Source: Yoonia sp. F2084L
GTDB lineage: Bacteria; Pseudomonadota; Alphaproteobacteria; Rhodobacterales; Rhodobacteraceae
DNA length: 64,000 bases
NCBI RefSeq assembly: GCF_023015625.1
Contig: NZ_JALKAH010000004.1
Location: forward strand, 372,001 to 436,000
Direction of reading: 5' to 3'
The notes under the pieces were generated by a model, which saw only the letters and a program-made list of their open reading frames with translations, was not told the origin of the DNA and searched no databases. The position numbers and the translations under genes were made by a program. The first letter of the stretch is position 1. The number at the start of each line of letters is the position of its first letter. This document shows, piece by piece, positions 16,484 to 25,331 of this stretch.

Positions 16484-19236
16484 TGTGGTCTATCGGTCCC
16501 ATAGGTTTCGCGGCGCCCTGGCTTTTGCTTGGTCTGATTGTCTTGCCGATCTTGTGGATCTTACTGCGTGCTGTGCCACCCGCACCAATCCGACGCCGGT
16601 TCCCCGGTGTGGCGCTGCTATTGGGCCTTACCGACGACGAAAACCAAACAGACCGCACGCCCTGGTGGCTTTTGCTGTTGCGCATCCTCGCGGTTGCGGC
16701 AGCGATCATCGGCTTTGCCGGTCCTGTCCTGAACCCGCAGAACGCTCGCGAAGGATCGGGCGATTTGGTGATCTTGCTAGATGGCTCATGGGCCGGTGCT
16801 ACCAGTTGGCAAGCCCGGCTCGATCGGGTTGATACGCTTCTGACCGAGGCCGCATTGGCGGATCGCCGTGCAGCGGTGATCAACCTCAATGATCTGCCGG
16901 TAGATGGGTTGCCCTTTGCAGCGCCAAACGACTGGCAGAACAGATTGGCTGGCATCCAGCCGCTACCTTGGCAGCCCAGCGAAAGCGTTGCGTGGTTTGC
17001 GCAGACCGAAGGACCGTTTGAAACCTACTGGATATCCGACGGGCTGGAATGGGACGGTCGCGAAGACCTGTTGGCAGAATTGGAAAGCCGAGGTGCTGTG
17101 ACCGTGTTCCAGACGCCGCGCCAGACTGTTGGCCTGCGCCCAGCGCGCTTTGAAAATGGCGAAGTGATTGTTTCGGCAACACGCTCGCCCATCGGCAACC
17201 CGCTGGAAACGACAATCACGGCCATCGGCCTTGATCCGGCCGGTGTTGAGCGGCAGTTGGCGACCGTACCCCTCAGCTTTGCACCCGGCGAACCAGTGTC
17301 AGAGACCGCAATGGTATTGCCCCCCGAACTGCGCAACAGGATTACCCGGTTTGAAGTCACTGGCACCCGCTCTGCCGGTGCTGTCAGCCTGACCGACGAC
17401 GCGCTGAAGCGCCGCGAGGTCGCCCTGATCGCCGGGCGCGACGACCGCGAGGGGCTGGAACTGCTTTCGCCGCTTTATTACCTGCGCGAGGCGCTTGAGC
17501 CGACGGCGGATATCATTGACGGGACGCTGGACGATATCCTTTTGGCCAACCCCGATGTTATCATTCTCGCCGATGTCGCCAATCTGGCAGAGACTGAGGC
17601 GGAGGCCGTGCTGGAATGGGTCGAAAACGGCGGAATGCTGTTGCGTTTCGCAGGTCCGCGCCTTGCAGCCTCTGATCAAGGACGCAACCAAATTGATCCG
17701 CTGCTGCCTGTCCGCCTGCGGTCGGGTGGGCGTTCAGTTGGCGGTGCGATGAGCTGGGGCGAGCCAAAAACTCTGGCTCCGTTTGCTGAGGACAGCCCGT
17801 TCTTTGGACTGCCGGTTCCCGATGACGTGACGGTGACAAGTCAGGTCATGGCACAGCCTGATCCAACCCTTGCCGACCGCGTGATTGCGCAACTGACCGA
17901 CGGCACCCCGCTGGTCACCCGTAATCTGGCAGGCGACGGCCAAATCGTGCTAGTCCACGTGACAGCCAATGCGGAATGGTCAAGCCTGCCATTGTCCGGT
18001 CTTTTCGTACAAATGCTGGAACGCTTGGCGGTTTCAACGCGCCCAGCGAACCCCGATGAAACAGAACTCGCTGGCACAACATGGCTCCCAAACAGGGTGC
18101 TGGACGCCTATGGGCGGTTAGAGGATGGCAGCGCTTTGCCCGGTGTTGCCGGAGAGACGCTCGCCACAGGCATCCCCGGACCTGACCTGCTGCCCGGCCT
18201 TTATGCAGGCGGTGACCGGCAACTGGCAATCAACGTCATTGACGCGGAAACGGTGCTGACCGTCGCCCAATGGCCAAACCGTATCGCGGTTGAGGGCATG
18301 GCGGTGGTGCGCGAAACAGCGCTCAAAGGCTGGCTGCTCAGCGCAACTGTGTTGCTGCTGCTGATTGACGTGATCGCATCGCTGGCCGTCGGCGGACGGC
18401 TGCGCGGCCCGCGTGCCGATGTGGCTGCGGCGCTTGCATTGTTGGTCCTCTGGACACCAGAAGCGCAAGCGCAAACCGCCGAGGACTTCGCCCTGCGCGC
18501 CACATCTGAGGTTGTGCTGGGTCATGTCCTGACCGGAGATGCAGAGACCGATGGAATCTCGGAGGCCGGGCTTTTGGGTCTGTCTCAGACACTGTTTCGT
18601 CGCACATCAATTGAACCTGCGGCACCCATCGGTGTGAATATCGAAACCGATGAACTGGCGTTCTTCCCTTTCCTTTACTGGCCTATCACCGCTGATCAAC
18701 CACTGCCCAGCCGCGAGGCATATGCAAAGCTGAACCGTTACCTACGCTCTGGTGGCATGATCATGTTTGACACGCGCGATGCGGACAGCGCGCGGTTTGG
18801 CTCTGGCTCACCCGAAGGGCAGCGTTTGCAGGCCATCGCCCGCTCACTTGATATTCCGGGGATCGAGCGTATCCCCCCCGATCACGTCCTGACCCGTACC
18901 TTCTATCTGCTTCAAGATTTCCCCGGTCGCTATGCCAGCCGCGATGTCTGGGTTGAGGCGGCCCCCATCACCGCCGAACAGATCGAAGGCATGCCCTTTC
19001 GCAACCTCAATGACGGTGTGACCCCGGTCATCATCGGCGGCAACGACTGGGCGCGCGCCTGGGCCGTTGATGGCAACGGGCGGCGTATGTTCCCTGTTGG
19101 GCGCGGTATGTCAGGCGAGCGGCAGCGCGAGTTTGCCCTGCGCTTTGGCGTTAACGTCATCATGCATGTGCTGACCGGTAACTATAAATCAGATCAGGTT
19201 CATGTCCCGGATCTGCTGGACAGGCTGGGGCAATGA
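16483..19236 (+). CDS. DUF4159 / BatA-type large membrane protein
   Basis: 917 aa. The start at 16483 overlaps the DUF58 stop by one base; the frame is open from 16450 but that part lies inside DUF58. Domains: BatA N-terminal with two membrane segments (AAPWLLLGLIVLPILWILL and a second near residues 62-80), a VWA-like stretch with a decayed metal site (LLDGSWAGATSW, last Ser lost), a class I glutamine-amidotransferase-like region, a third membrane segment about residues 615-635 (WLLSATVLLLLIDVIASLAV), and a C-terminal periplasmic DUF4159 domain. Function not established. Confidence 0.88.
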   Translation: MWSIGPIGFAAPWLLLGLIVLPILWILLRAVPPAPIRRRFPGVALLLGLTDDENQTDRTPWWLLLLRILAVAAAIIGFAGPVLNPQNAREGSGDLVILLDGSWAGATSWQARLDRVDTLLTEAALADRRAAVINLNDLPVDGLPFAAPNDWQNRLAGIQPLPWQPSESVAWFAQTEGPFETYWISDGLEWDGREDLLAELESRGAVTVFQTPRQTVGLRPARFENGEVIVSATRSPIGNPLETTITAIGLDPAGVERQLATVPLSFAPGEPVSETAMVLPPELRNRITRFEVTGTRSAGAVSLTDDALKRREVALIAGRDDREGLELLSPLYYLREALEPTADIIDGTLDDILLANPDVIILADVANLAETEAEAVLEWVENGGMLLRFAGPRLAASDQGRNQIDPLLPVRLRSGGRSVGGAMSWGEPKTLAPFAEDSPFFGLPVPDDVTVTSQVMAQPDPTLADRVIAQLTDGTPLVTRNLAGDGQIVLVHVTANAEWSSLPLSGLFVQMLERLAVSTRPANPDETELAGTTWLPNRVLDAYGRLEDGSALPGVAGETLATGIPGPDLLPGLYAGGDRQLAINVIDAETVLTVAQWPNRIAVEGMAVVRETALKGWLLSATVLLLLIDVIASLAVGGRLRGPRADVAAALALLVLWTPEAQAQTAEDFALRATSEVVLGHVLTGDAETDGISEAGLLGLSQTLFRRTSIEPAAPIGVNIETDELAFFPFLYWPITADQPLPSREAYAKLNRYLRSGGMIMFDTRDADSARFGSGSPEGQRLQAIARSLDIPGIERIPPDHVLTRTFYLLQDFPGRYASRDVWVEAAPITAEQIEGMPFRNLNDGVTPVIIGGNDWARAWAVDGNGRRMFPVGRGMSGERQREFALRFGVNVIMHVLTGNYKSDQVHVPDLLDRLGQ

Positions 19237-19237
19237 T

Positions 19238-21304
19238 ATGACAGACACCCTTGTCCTTGATCCGCTAATCCCGCTTGTGCTGCTTTATGGTGTGGCAGGC
19301 CTTGCCCTGCTGGTGCTGATCCTTGCGGTGTGGCGGCGGCTGCCCGGATGGTGGCTACGCGGGTTGGCTGGGCTTGCGTTGCTGGCCGCAATCGCCAACC
19401 CCAGCATTCAGCAAGAGGATCGCGAACCGCTGACCGATATCGTGATATTGGTAGTGGATGAAAGCGCCAGCCAACGCATCAGCGACAGGCCCGCGCAAAA
19501 CGCTGCGGCAGTTGCCAATATCGAGGCTGAGCTGGCCCGCCAGCCGAATACCGAACTACGCACAGTGACGCTTGGTGATGGCGAGGGTGATTTGGGTACC
19601 ACGTTGATGACCGTGCTGTCAGGGGCCTTGGCTGAGGAGCCGCGAGCACGTATCGCGGGGATCATCCTTGTCACGGACGGGCGCTTGCACGACATCGAAC
19701 GTGCGCCCGGATTGCCCGCGCCGTTACATACGCTGCTGACGGGACAACCGGATGACTGGGATCGACGTTTGGTTGTTGAAAACGCGCCAGCCTTCGCGAT
19801 CTTGGGCGAAGAGGTCAACCTGACCCTGCGCATCGAAGACCAAGGGGCTGCGCCCGAAGCGACATCGGTGCCGCTCTCCATCTCAATCGACGGTGAGACA
19901 CCGGTGACCGTGCAAGTCCCCGTCGGTGAAGACATCCAACTGCCGGTTACCCTGCCGCATGGCGGCATGAACGTTCTGCAATTCACGATCCCCGACGCTG
20001 AAGGTGAATTGACGAACCGCAACAACGCAGCCGTTGTACAGATCAACGGCGTGCGCGACCGGCTGCGCGTCCTGCTTGTGTCAGGCGAGCCGCACCCCGG
20101 AGAGCGCACATGGCGCAACCTTCTGAAGTCGGATTCCTCTGTTGATCTGGTCCATTTCACCATCCTGCGCCCACCCGAGAAACAAGATGGCGTGCCCGTC
20201 AACGAACTGTCGCTGATTGCCTTTCCAACGCGCGAGTTGTTTCTTGAAAAAATACACGATTTTGATCTGATCATCTTTGACCGTTACCGCCGTCGGGGCA
20301 TCCTGCCCAGCGCGTATCTGGACAACATCCGGTCGTATGTTGAGCAAGGCGGGGCGGTTCTGATTTCATCCGGGCCAGAGTACGGATCAGCCGAAAGCAT
20401 CTATCGCTCGCCCTTGGGCGCAATCCTGCCCGGCGCACCCACAGCACGGGTGTTTGAGGAAGGGTTCGTACCGCAAATCACGGATTTGGGCGCGCGGCAT
20501 CCGGTAACCGAAGGGCTTGATGCGCTGTCACCCAACCCCGACGGCGAAGGCCCGGGTTGGGGCCGCTGGTTCCGCCTGGTTGACGTGTTGGTCCCGCAAG
20601 ACGCGATGACAGTGATGTCCGGTCTGGATGATCGCCCTTTGCTGACGCTGAACCGCATTGGCGAAGGCCGCGTCGCGCTGATCGCCTCTGACCATTCCTG
20701 GCTGTGGGATCGCGGCTATGAAGGCGGTGGGCCGCAGCTTGAATTGCTACGCCGCCTTGCGCATTGGATGATGAAAGAGCCCGAACTGGAAGAAGAGGCG
20801 CTTTGGGTCGAGCCCACCGGGCAGACGATGCGTATCATCCGCCGCACGCTTGAATTGGAGACGGGCGATGTGACGATCACCCATCCCGACGGTACAGAAA
20901 CCGTGCTGACGCTGGAAGAAGTGTCGCCCGGACGATTTGAAACGCTTTGGCAGGCACCCGAGATTGGCCTTTACCGGCTTGATGATGGCGAAGAGACAGC
21001 CGTGATCGCGCTTGGTCCCGCAGCACCGCGCGAATTTGAACAGACAATTGCTGGCAGTGATCTGCTAGCACCTTTGGTGGAAAGCACGCGCGGTGGCATC
21101 ATGCCGGTCTCTGACGGCGATATCGACATTCGGACCGTGCGCGAGGGCCGTCCCGCCGCTGGGCGGGGTTGGATCGGGATCACCCCGCGCGACGCTTTCC
21201 GCACAGCAGATATCAGCATAAACCCACTCTTACCCGCATGGGCTTTCCTGCTTTTGGCATCGCTTTTGATGATTGGGGCATGGCTGCGCGAAGGGCGGCG
21301 TTGA
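19238..21304 (+). CDS. VWA-like membrane protein of the MoxR operon
   Basis: 688 aa. Two N-terminal membrane segments (PLVLLYGVAGLALLVLILAV, then WLRGLAGLALLAAIANP) precede a VWA-like region with an apparently intact DxSxS (VVDESASQRISD). A central amidotransferase-like domain (LRVLLVSGEPHPGERTWRNL ... GGAVLISSGPEYG) and a C-terminal membrane segment (PAWAFLLLASLLMIGAWL) follow. Start ATG is one base after the stop of the previous gene. Probably forms an envelope complex with the DUF4159 protein, driven by MoxR; this is inference. Confidence 0.85.
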   Translation: MTDTLVLDPLIPLVLLYGVAGLALLVLILAVWRRLPGWWLRGLAGLALLAAIANPSIQQEDREPLTDIVILVVDESASQRISDRPAQNAAAVANIEAELARQPNTELRTVTLGDGEGDLGTTLMTVLSGALAEEPRARIAGIILVTDGRLHDIERAPGLPAPLHTLLTGQPDDWDRRLVVENAPAFAILGEEVNLTLRIEDQGAAPEATSVPLSISIDGETPVTVQVPVGEDIQLPVTLPHGGMNVLQFTIPDAEGELTNRNNAAVVQINGVRDRLRVLLVSGEPHPGERTWRNLLKSDSSVDLVHFTILRPPEKQDGVPVNELSLIAFPTRELFLEKIHDFDLIIFDRYRRRGILPSAYLDNIRSYVEQGGAVLISSGPEYGSAESIYRSPLGAILPGAPTARVFEEGFVPQITDLGARHPVTEGLDALSPNPDGEGPGWGRWFRLVDVLVPQDAMTVMSGLDDRPLLTLNRIGEGRVALIASDHSWLWDRGYEGGGPQLELLRRLAHWMMKEPELEEEALWVEPTGQTMRIIRRTLELETGDVTITHPDGTETVLTLEEVSPGRFETLWQAPEIGLYRLDDGEETAVIALGPAAPREFEQTIAGSDLLAPLVESTRGGIMPVSDGDIDIRTVREGRPAAGRGWIGITPRDAFRTADISINPLLPAWAFLLLASLLMIGAWLREGRR

Positions 21305-21308
21305 CCGG

Positions 21309-22223
21309 ATGATCGTAACGATCATGAAAGCGTTTGGCGCGATACTTTTGACACTGCTCACGCTTGTCGGCTGCCAAACCATCCGCAATTCCGGCAACAT
21401 GCCACTACTTGCCCCAACGGCGCAAACGCTAAGGATTGCGACGTATAACGTACACTACATTATCCTCGAGCGTGACACCGGCGCGTGGTCTGTCGGTGAT
21501 TGGGAACGGCGCAAGACACCGTTGGATCAGGCCTTCAAGGCCGTGCAGGCGGACGTTATCGGCTTTCAGGAAATGGAAAGCTTCGGGCGCGGCAGCGGCG
21601 GCCGGATCAATCTGACGCTGGATTGGCTGCTTGAGAATAACCCGGACTATGCAGCAGCGGCCGTTGGTGATCCTGCCGTGTTCCCGTCAACGCAGCCCAT
21701 CCTGTACCGCTCTGACCGGCTGACTGTGCTGGATCAAGGCTGGTTCTTTTTCTCTGACACACCCGACGTCATCTATTCGCGGACCTTTAACGGCTCTTTC
21801 CCTGCCTTTACATCCTGGGCGCAGTTTCGTGACGACAACAGTGGAGAGGTCTTTCGCGTCGTGAACCTGCACACCGACTTTGGCAGCCGATCCAACCGTA
21901 TCCAGTCGATTGAGCTTGTGGCAGAGCGCACTGCGCCTTGGATTGCGGATAATGAAACGCTCTTTGTGATCGGGGACTTCAACGGGCGGATCGGCGATAC
22001 AGTGGTCGATATCCTGGCTGAAGCAGGTTTGGACTTTGCGCCAGTTCAAGGATCAACCTTTCACTTCAATCGCGGGATCAACCTGTTTGGTGCCATTGAC
22101 CATATCGCCAGCTCAGGCAACACCCAACTGGTGGGCCCGCCAATCGTATTACGCCAAAAGTTTGCGGGCGAATGGCCAACCGACCACTATCCTGTCATCG
22201 CCGATTACCGGTTGGGTCAGTAG
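21309..22223 (+). CDS. Endonuclease/exonuclease/phosphatase family lipoprotein
   Basis: 304 aa. A signal with lipobox (LLTLLTLVGC) indicates an exported lipoprotein. The EEP fold motifs are present: RIATYNVHYI, DVIGFQEMES (metal Glu), VNLHTDFGSRSNRIQS, VIGDFNGRIGD and the final DHYPVIADY (catalytic Asp-His). The family cuts phosphodiesters in nucleic acids, lipids or inositol phosphates; the substrate is unknown. Start at 21309, four bases after the upstream stop; 21324 is an alternative. Last gene of the MoxR unit. Confidence 0.88.
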   Translation: MIVTIMKAFGAILLTLLTLVGCQTIRNSGNMPLLAPTAQTLRIATYNVHYIILERDTGAWSVGDWERRKTPLDQAFKAVQADVIGFQEMESFGRGSGGRINLTLDWLLENNPDYAAAAVGDPAVFPSTQPILYRSDRLTVLDQGWFFFSDTPDVIYSRTFNGSFPAFTSWAQFRDDNSGEVFRVVNLHTDFGSRSNRIQSIELVAERTAPWIADNETLFVIGDFNGRIGDTVVDILAEAGLDFAPVQGSTFHFNRGINLFGAIDHIASSGNTQLVGPPIVLRQKFAGEWPTDHYPVIADYRLGQ

Positions 22224-22233
22224 GCCGGAACGA

Positions 22234-22602
22234 TTAGCACAGCGGGTTCAGGCGACAGTACCATTTCACCTCGTCCTCACTGCCGCTTGCTTCAACCTCA
22301 ACTTCGGCATCACGACCCCAAGGCCACCAGCCTTTTGACTTTTCCGGTTCTTCCACGGGGTTTGGCGCACTGTTAAAAGGCCAGAAATCAAACCAACTGC
22401 TGAACCACCCGGTGAAACTGTCGACGACGTATGTGACAACCATCAGCGCAATAATCGCAAGCATGACGAAAAAGATGATGCGGCCAAATGATTTGCCGCC
22501 TTCTTTCGCTGCATTGAATGTAAAAAGCTTGAGCGAGCGGCTCAGCACTTCGCTCCACGGTTTCTTCGAAACACAGTCTTCGTCTTTTGGAGTTTCAGTC
22601 AT
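22234..22602 (-). CDS. Small membrane protein, unknown
   Basis: 122 aa. One hydrophobic segment about residues 41-60 (IIFFVMLAIIALMVVTYVVD) between a basic head and a Trp-rich tail (WFSSWFDFWPFNS, GWWPWGRDAE). The N-terminal part SRSLKLFTFNAAKEGGKS is amphipathic. No family recognised. It is convergent with the EEP lipoprotein gene; the stops are 10 bases apart. Confidence 0.7.
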   Translation of the reverse strand: MTETPKDEDCVSKKPWSEVLSRSLKLFTFNAAKEGGKSFGRIIFFVMLAIIALMVVTYVVDSFTGWFSSWFDFWPFNSAPNPVEEPEKSKGWWPWGRDAEVEVEASGSEDEVKWYCRLNPLC

Positions 22603-22711
22603 GCGTCATCTTTTCATCGTGCTAATAAGTCGCGAAATGGTTGGCAAATGAATACGGCAACAATAAGAGTTGCAATAGAAAAACGATGTTCTTGTCGATC
22701 TCCCGCTGAGA

Positions 22712-23050
22712 TTACTGGGGCAGCACGACCTCAAACAGGTCATCCGACCAGCCATCCACGTTGCAGCGCGCGCGGACATAGACGACAGATGCCCCGTCTG
22801 GCACCTGCACCCCTGACAGTGACCTTGTGAACGGTTGTTCGGTCACATGCGGATGCAAAAGTTCGCGGATACCAAGGCTGTTGCCATCAGCGTCCAGCAC
22901 CTCCCACCCGTCGGCATAATGGTCCCATCCGGTGTCGGGATGTGACAGGGTCACGCTAAAGCGGTCACCGTTGACAGTGACATCTTCAACAACAGGGGCA
23001 TCGGCGAATGCGGGACCAGCGATCAGAGCGGCAATCAAAGCGTATTTCAT
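22712..23050 (-). CDS. Small exported protein, unknown
   Basis: 112 aa with a signal peptide MKYALIAALIAGPAFA. The mature part (VTVNGDRFSVTLSHPDTGWD, WEVLDADGNSLGIRELLHPH, VYVRARCNVDGWSDDLFEV) looks like a small beta-sandwich. Its ATG overlaps the DUF599 stop by 4 bases, so it is translated from the same message. The longer open frame to 23161 lies within DUF599 and lacks a signal. No function known to me. Confidence 0.8.
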   Translation of the reverse strand: MKYALIAALIAGPAFADAPVVEDVTVNGDRFSVTLSHPDTGWDHYADGWEVLDADGNSLGIRELLHPHVTEQPFTRSLSGVQVPDGASVVYVRARCNVDGWSDDLFEVVLPQ

Positions 23051-23745
23051 GGCATATCCTTTAGCAGGATACTGCGCGGAAGGGATGCAAATTCGCGTGA
23101 CCAGACCACCCAGGCGACGATTGCCGTTGAAACCATCAACGCAATCGGCCCCAATAGCCATGCCAAAGCGCCCAGCGCAAAATACATCGCCTGCAAACCG
23201 CGGTTGAAATTGACTGCCGCGCGGATGTTCAACTCGGCCGCTTGGGCGGCACGTGGATAGGCGATCGGATCATCAGGGTCGTTTGGCACAGCGGCCATCA
23301 TCACAGCGCAATACCCAAAAACACGGTTGGCCCAGACAAATTTCAGAAAGGCGTTGGTCAGAAAAAACGCAACCAAGGCAAGCTTCAGCTGAAAGATCAC
23401 AACAGGCACCGCCATTTCCGTGACTTCGGCAGCAACACCGCGCAACGGGTCGGTATTGCCGGCAAGCGCCAGAACAGCCCCAAGGGCCAAAAGGCAGGTC
23501 GATGCGAAAAACGATGTTCCTTGCCGCAAACTGTTCAGTATCTGGCTATCAAAAATCCTGGGATCGCGCGTCACAAAGACCTTCATCCAGTCGCGTCGCC
23601 GCTCTGACATCAGAATCGTCACAGACGGGCGTTTGGCACCAGGATGTTCAATCATCCACCCCAGCACAAACCAAGCTGCGACAATTGCGCCCGATGCGGT
23701 CCAATCAAGGGGTGAAAGCAGCGCCATGTGATCCAGTATTTGCAT
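23047..23745 (-). CDS. DUF599 family integral membrane protein
   Basis: 232 aa with four hydrophobic segments (for example ASGAIVAAWFVLGWMI, FASTCLLALGAVLALA, FQLKLALVAFFLTNAFL and the C-terminal LLGPIALMVSTAIVAWVVW). Conserved blocks MSERRRDWMKVFVTRDPRIF and FNRGLQAMYFALGALAWLLG are those of DUF599. Role unknown. It diverges from the glcDEF operon, with the glc promoter in the 92-bp gap, and overlaps the next gene on its own strand. Confidence 0.88.
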   Translation of the reverse strand: MQILDHMALLSPLDWTASGAIVAAWFVLGWMIEHPGAKRPSVTILMSERRRDWMKVFVTRDPRIFDSQILNSLRQGTSFFASTCLLALGAVLALAGNTDPLRGVAAEVTEMAVPVVIFQLKLALVAFFLTNAFLKFVWANRVFGYCAVMMAAVPNDPDDPIAYPRAAQAAELNIRAAVNFNRGLQAMYFALGALAWLLGPIALMVSTAIVAWVVWSREFASLPRSILLKDMP

Positions 23746-23775
23746 GATGCATTGTGTAGCCTCTACAGTTGAGAC

Positions 23776-23813
23776 TTGCCATATCGCAAAATTGGTAATA
23801 TATTTTTACCAAT
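23776..23813 (+). promoter_or_regulatory. glcDEF promoter with FadR/GlcC-type operator over the -10
   Basis: A -35 TTGCCA (23776-23781) and a -10 TATATT (23799-23804) are 17 bases apart. A 23-bp inverted repeat (23791-23813) with arms ATTGGTA / TACCAAT covers the -10, where a repressor or anti-activator would block polymerase. Its core TTGGT-N11-ACCAA matches the element at 40904-40924 at 17 of 21 positions. The match is seen in sequence; the binding protein is inferred. Confidence 0.65.
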
Positions 23814-23837
23814 CAACCGTTCGGGAGGAGTCGCCAC

Positions 23838-25271
23838 ATGGAAATGCCAGTACCAGACGCCAGCGTTCTGTCACGCAAAGCAAAGATTGTGGAGCGCTTG
23901 TCACAAGTCCTGCCACGCGACGCTGTCATCTCGGATGAACGTGAAACGCGGGCTTACGAATGTGACGCCCTGACGGCATATAAATGCCCGCCACTCTGCG
24001 CGGTACTGCCTGCCAACACCAAAGAGGTCGCGGACGTCCTGCGCGTTTGTCATGAAATGGGCGTGCCTGTTGTACCGCGTGGTTCTGGTACCTCCCTCGC
24101 TGGTGGTGCGCTGCCCACGGCCGACTGCGTCATCCTTGGTGTTGCCAAGATGAACGACGTGATCGAGACGAATTACGATGACCGCTATATTCGGGTGCAA
24201 ACCGGGCGGACAAACCTTTCTGTGACCGGCGCTGTTGAAACAAACGGTTTCTTCTATGCCCCTGACCCCTCCAGCCAGTTGGCCTGTGCGATTGCGGGTA
24301 ACATCGCGATGAATTCTGGTGGCGCGCACTGCCTGAAATACGGGGTGACGACGAACAACCTGATGGGGGTCACCATGGTCCTGATGGACGGCACCGTCGT
24401 CGAAATCGGCGGTGCACACCTGGACTCAGGTGGTTTGGACATCCTTGGCGTGATCTGCGGGTCCGAAGGGCAGTTGGGCGTCGTGACCGAAGCGACCCTG
24501 CGCATCCTGCACAAGCCAGAGGGCGCGCGGCCCGTGTTGATGGGCTACGACAGTTCAGAAGTGGCAGGGCAAGTTGTCACCGATATCATCAAGGCTGGCA
24601 TCCTGCCTGTCGCTATCGAGTTTATGGACCGCCCTTGCATTGAAGCAACAGAGGCTTTCGCTAAGGCTGGCTATCCTATGTGCGAGGCCCTCTTGATCGT
24701 TGAAGTCGAAGGATCAGACCCCGAAATCGACGCGCAACTCAAGCTGATCATGGAAATCGCCGCCAGCCATAACCCAGTCGAGCTGCGCGAGGCCAAGGAC
24801 GCTGAGGAAGCGGGCCGCATCTGGCTGGGTCGTAAATCAGCCTTTGGCGCGATGGGCCAGATCAACGATTATATGTGCCTTGATGGCACGATCCCTGTGT
24901 CTTCCCTCCCCTTCGTGCTCAAACGGATTGGCGAGATGTCCAAGGAATTTGGCCTCGATGTGGGCAACGTATTCCACGCAGGCGATGGTAACATGCACCC
25001 GCTGATCCTGTTTGATGCCAACAAACCTGGCGATCTGGAACTGTGCGAAGAATTTGGCGCGGAAATCCTCAAGCTTTGTGTCGAGGTCGGCGGTTGCCTG
25101 ACAGGCGAACACGGGGTGGGCATCGAAAAGCGCGATCTGATGAACGTGCAATACGATCCGGCTGATCTGGAGGCGCAGATGGCCATTAAGGATATCTTTG
25201 ATCCGGCTTGGTTGCTGAATGCCGCCAAGGTGTTCCCGCTAGAGACATCCGATGCGCGGCGGGCGGCGTAA
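23838..25271 (+). CDS. glcD: Glycolate oxidase FAD-linked subunit
   Basis: 477 aa of the FAD-binding oxidase type 4 / GlcD family. FAD-binding PCMH domain: VPRGSGTSLAGGALP, DPSSQLACAIAGNIAMNSGG, VICGSEGQLGVVTEATL; C-terminal lid with NVFHAGDGNMHPLILFD and GCLTGEHGVG. GlcD, GlcE and GlcF together oxidise glycolate to glyoxylate at the inner membrane, passing electrons to quinone. GGGAGGAG lies before the ATG. First gene of glcDEF, under the operator at 23791. Confidence 0.95.
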   Translation: MEMPVPDASVLSRKAKIVERLSQVLPRDAVISDERETRAYECDALTAYKCPPLCAVLPANTKEVADVLRVCHEMGVPVVPRGSGTSLAGGALPTADCVILGVAKMNDVIETNYDDRYIRVQTGRTNLSVTGAVETNGFFYAPDPSSQLACAIAGNIAMNSGGAHCLKYGVTTNNLMGVTMVLMDGTVVEIGGAHLDSGGLDILGVICGSEGQLGVVTEATLRILHKPEGARPVLMGYDSSEVAGQVVTDIIKAGILPVAIEFMDRPCIEATEAFAKAGYPMCEALLIVEVEGSDPEIDAQLKLIMEIAASHNPVELREAKDAEEAGRIWLGRKSAFGAMGQINDYMCLDGTIPVSSLPFVLKRIGEMSKEFGLDVGNVFHAGDGNMHPLILFDANKPGDLELCEEFGAEILKLCVEVGGCLTGEHGVGIEKRDLMNVQYDPADLEAQMAIKDIFDPAWLLNAAKVFPLETSDARRAA

Positions 25272-25321
25272 AGGGGCTCTGCCCCCGCTCCGCTCCCCCG
25301 AGGTATTTTTGAACATGAGAA
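25272..25321 (+). repeat. Intergenic GC-hairpin / AT-tail element between glcD and glcE
   Basis: Directly after the glcD stop: GGGGC-TCT-GCCCC hairpin arms (25274-25286), a CCGCTCCGCTCCCCCGAGG stretch and then TATTTTT. The layout closely resembles the segment after trmD at 55374-55404 (GGGGC-GCT-GCCCC, TCCGCTTCGCCTCACCCC). It looks like a dispersed 3'-end element and may partly terminate the operon message. Confidence 0.55.
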
Positions 25322-25331
25322 GAAGATAACC

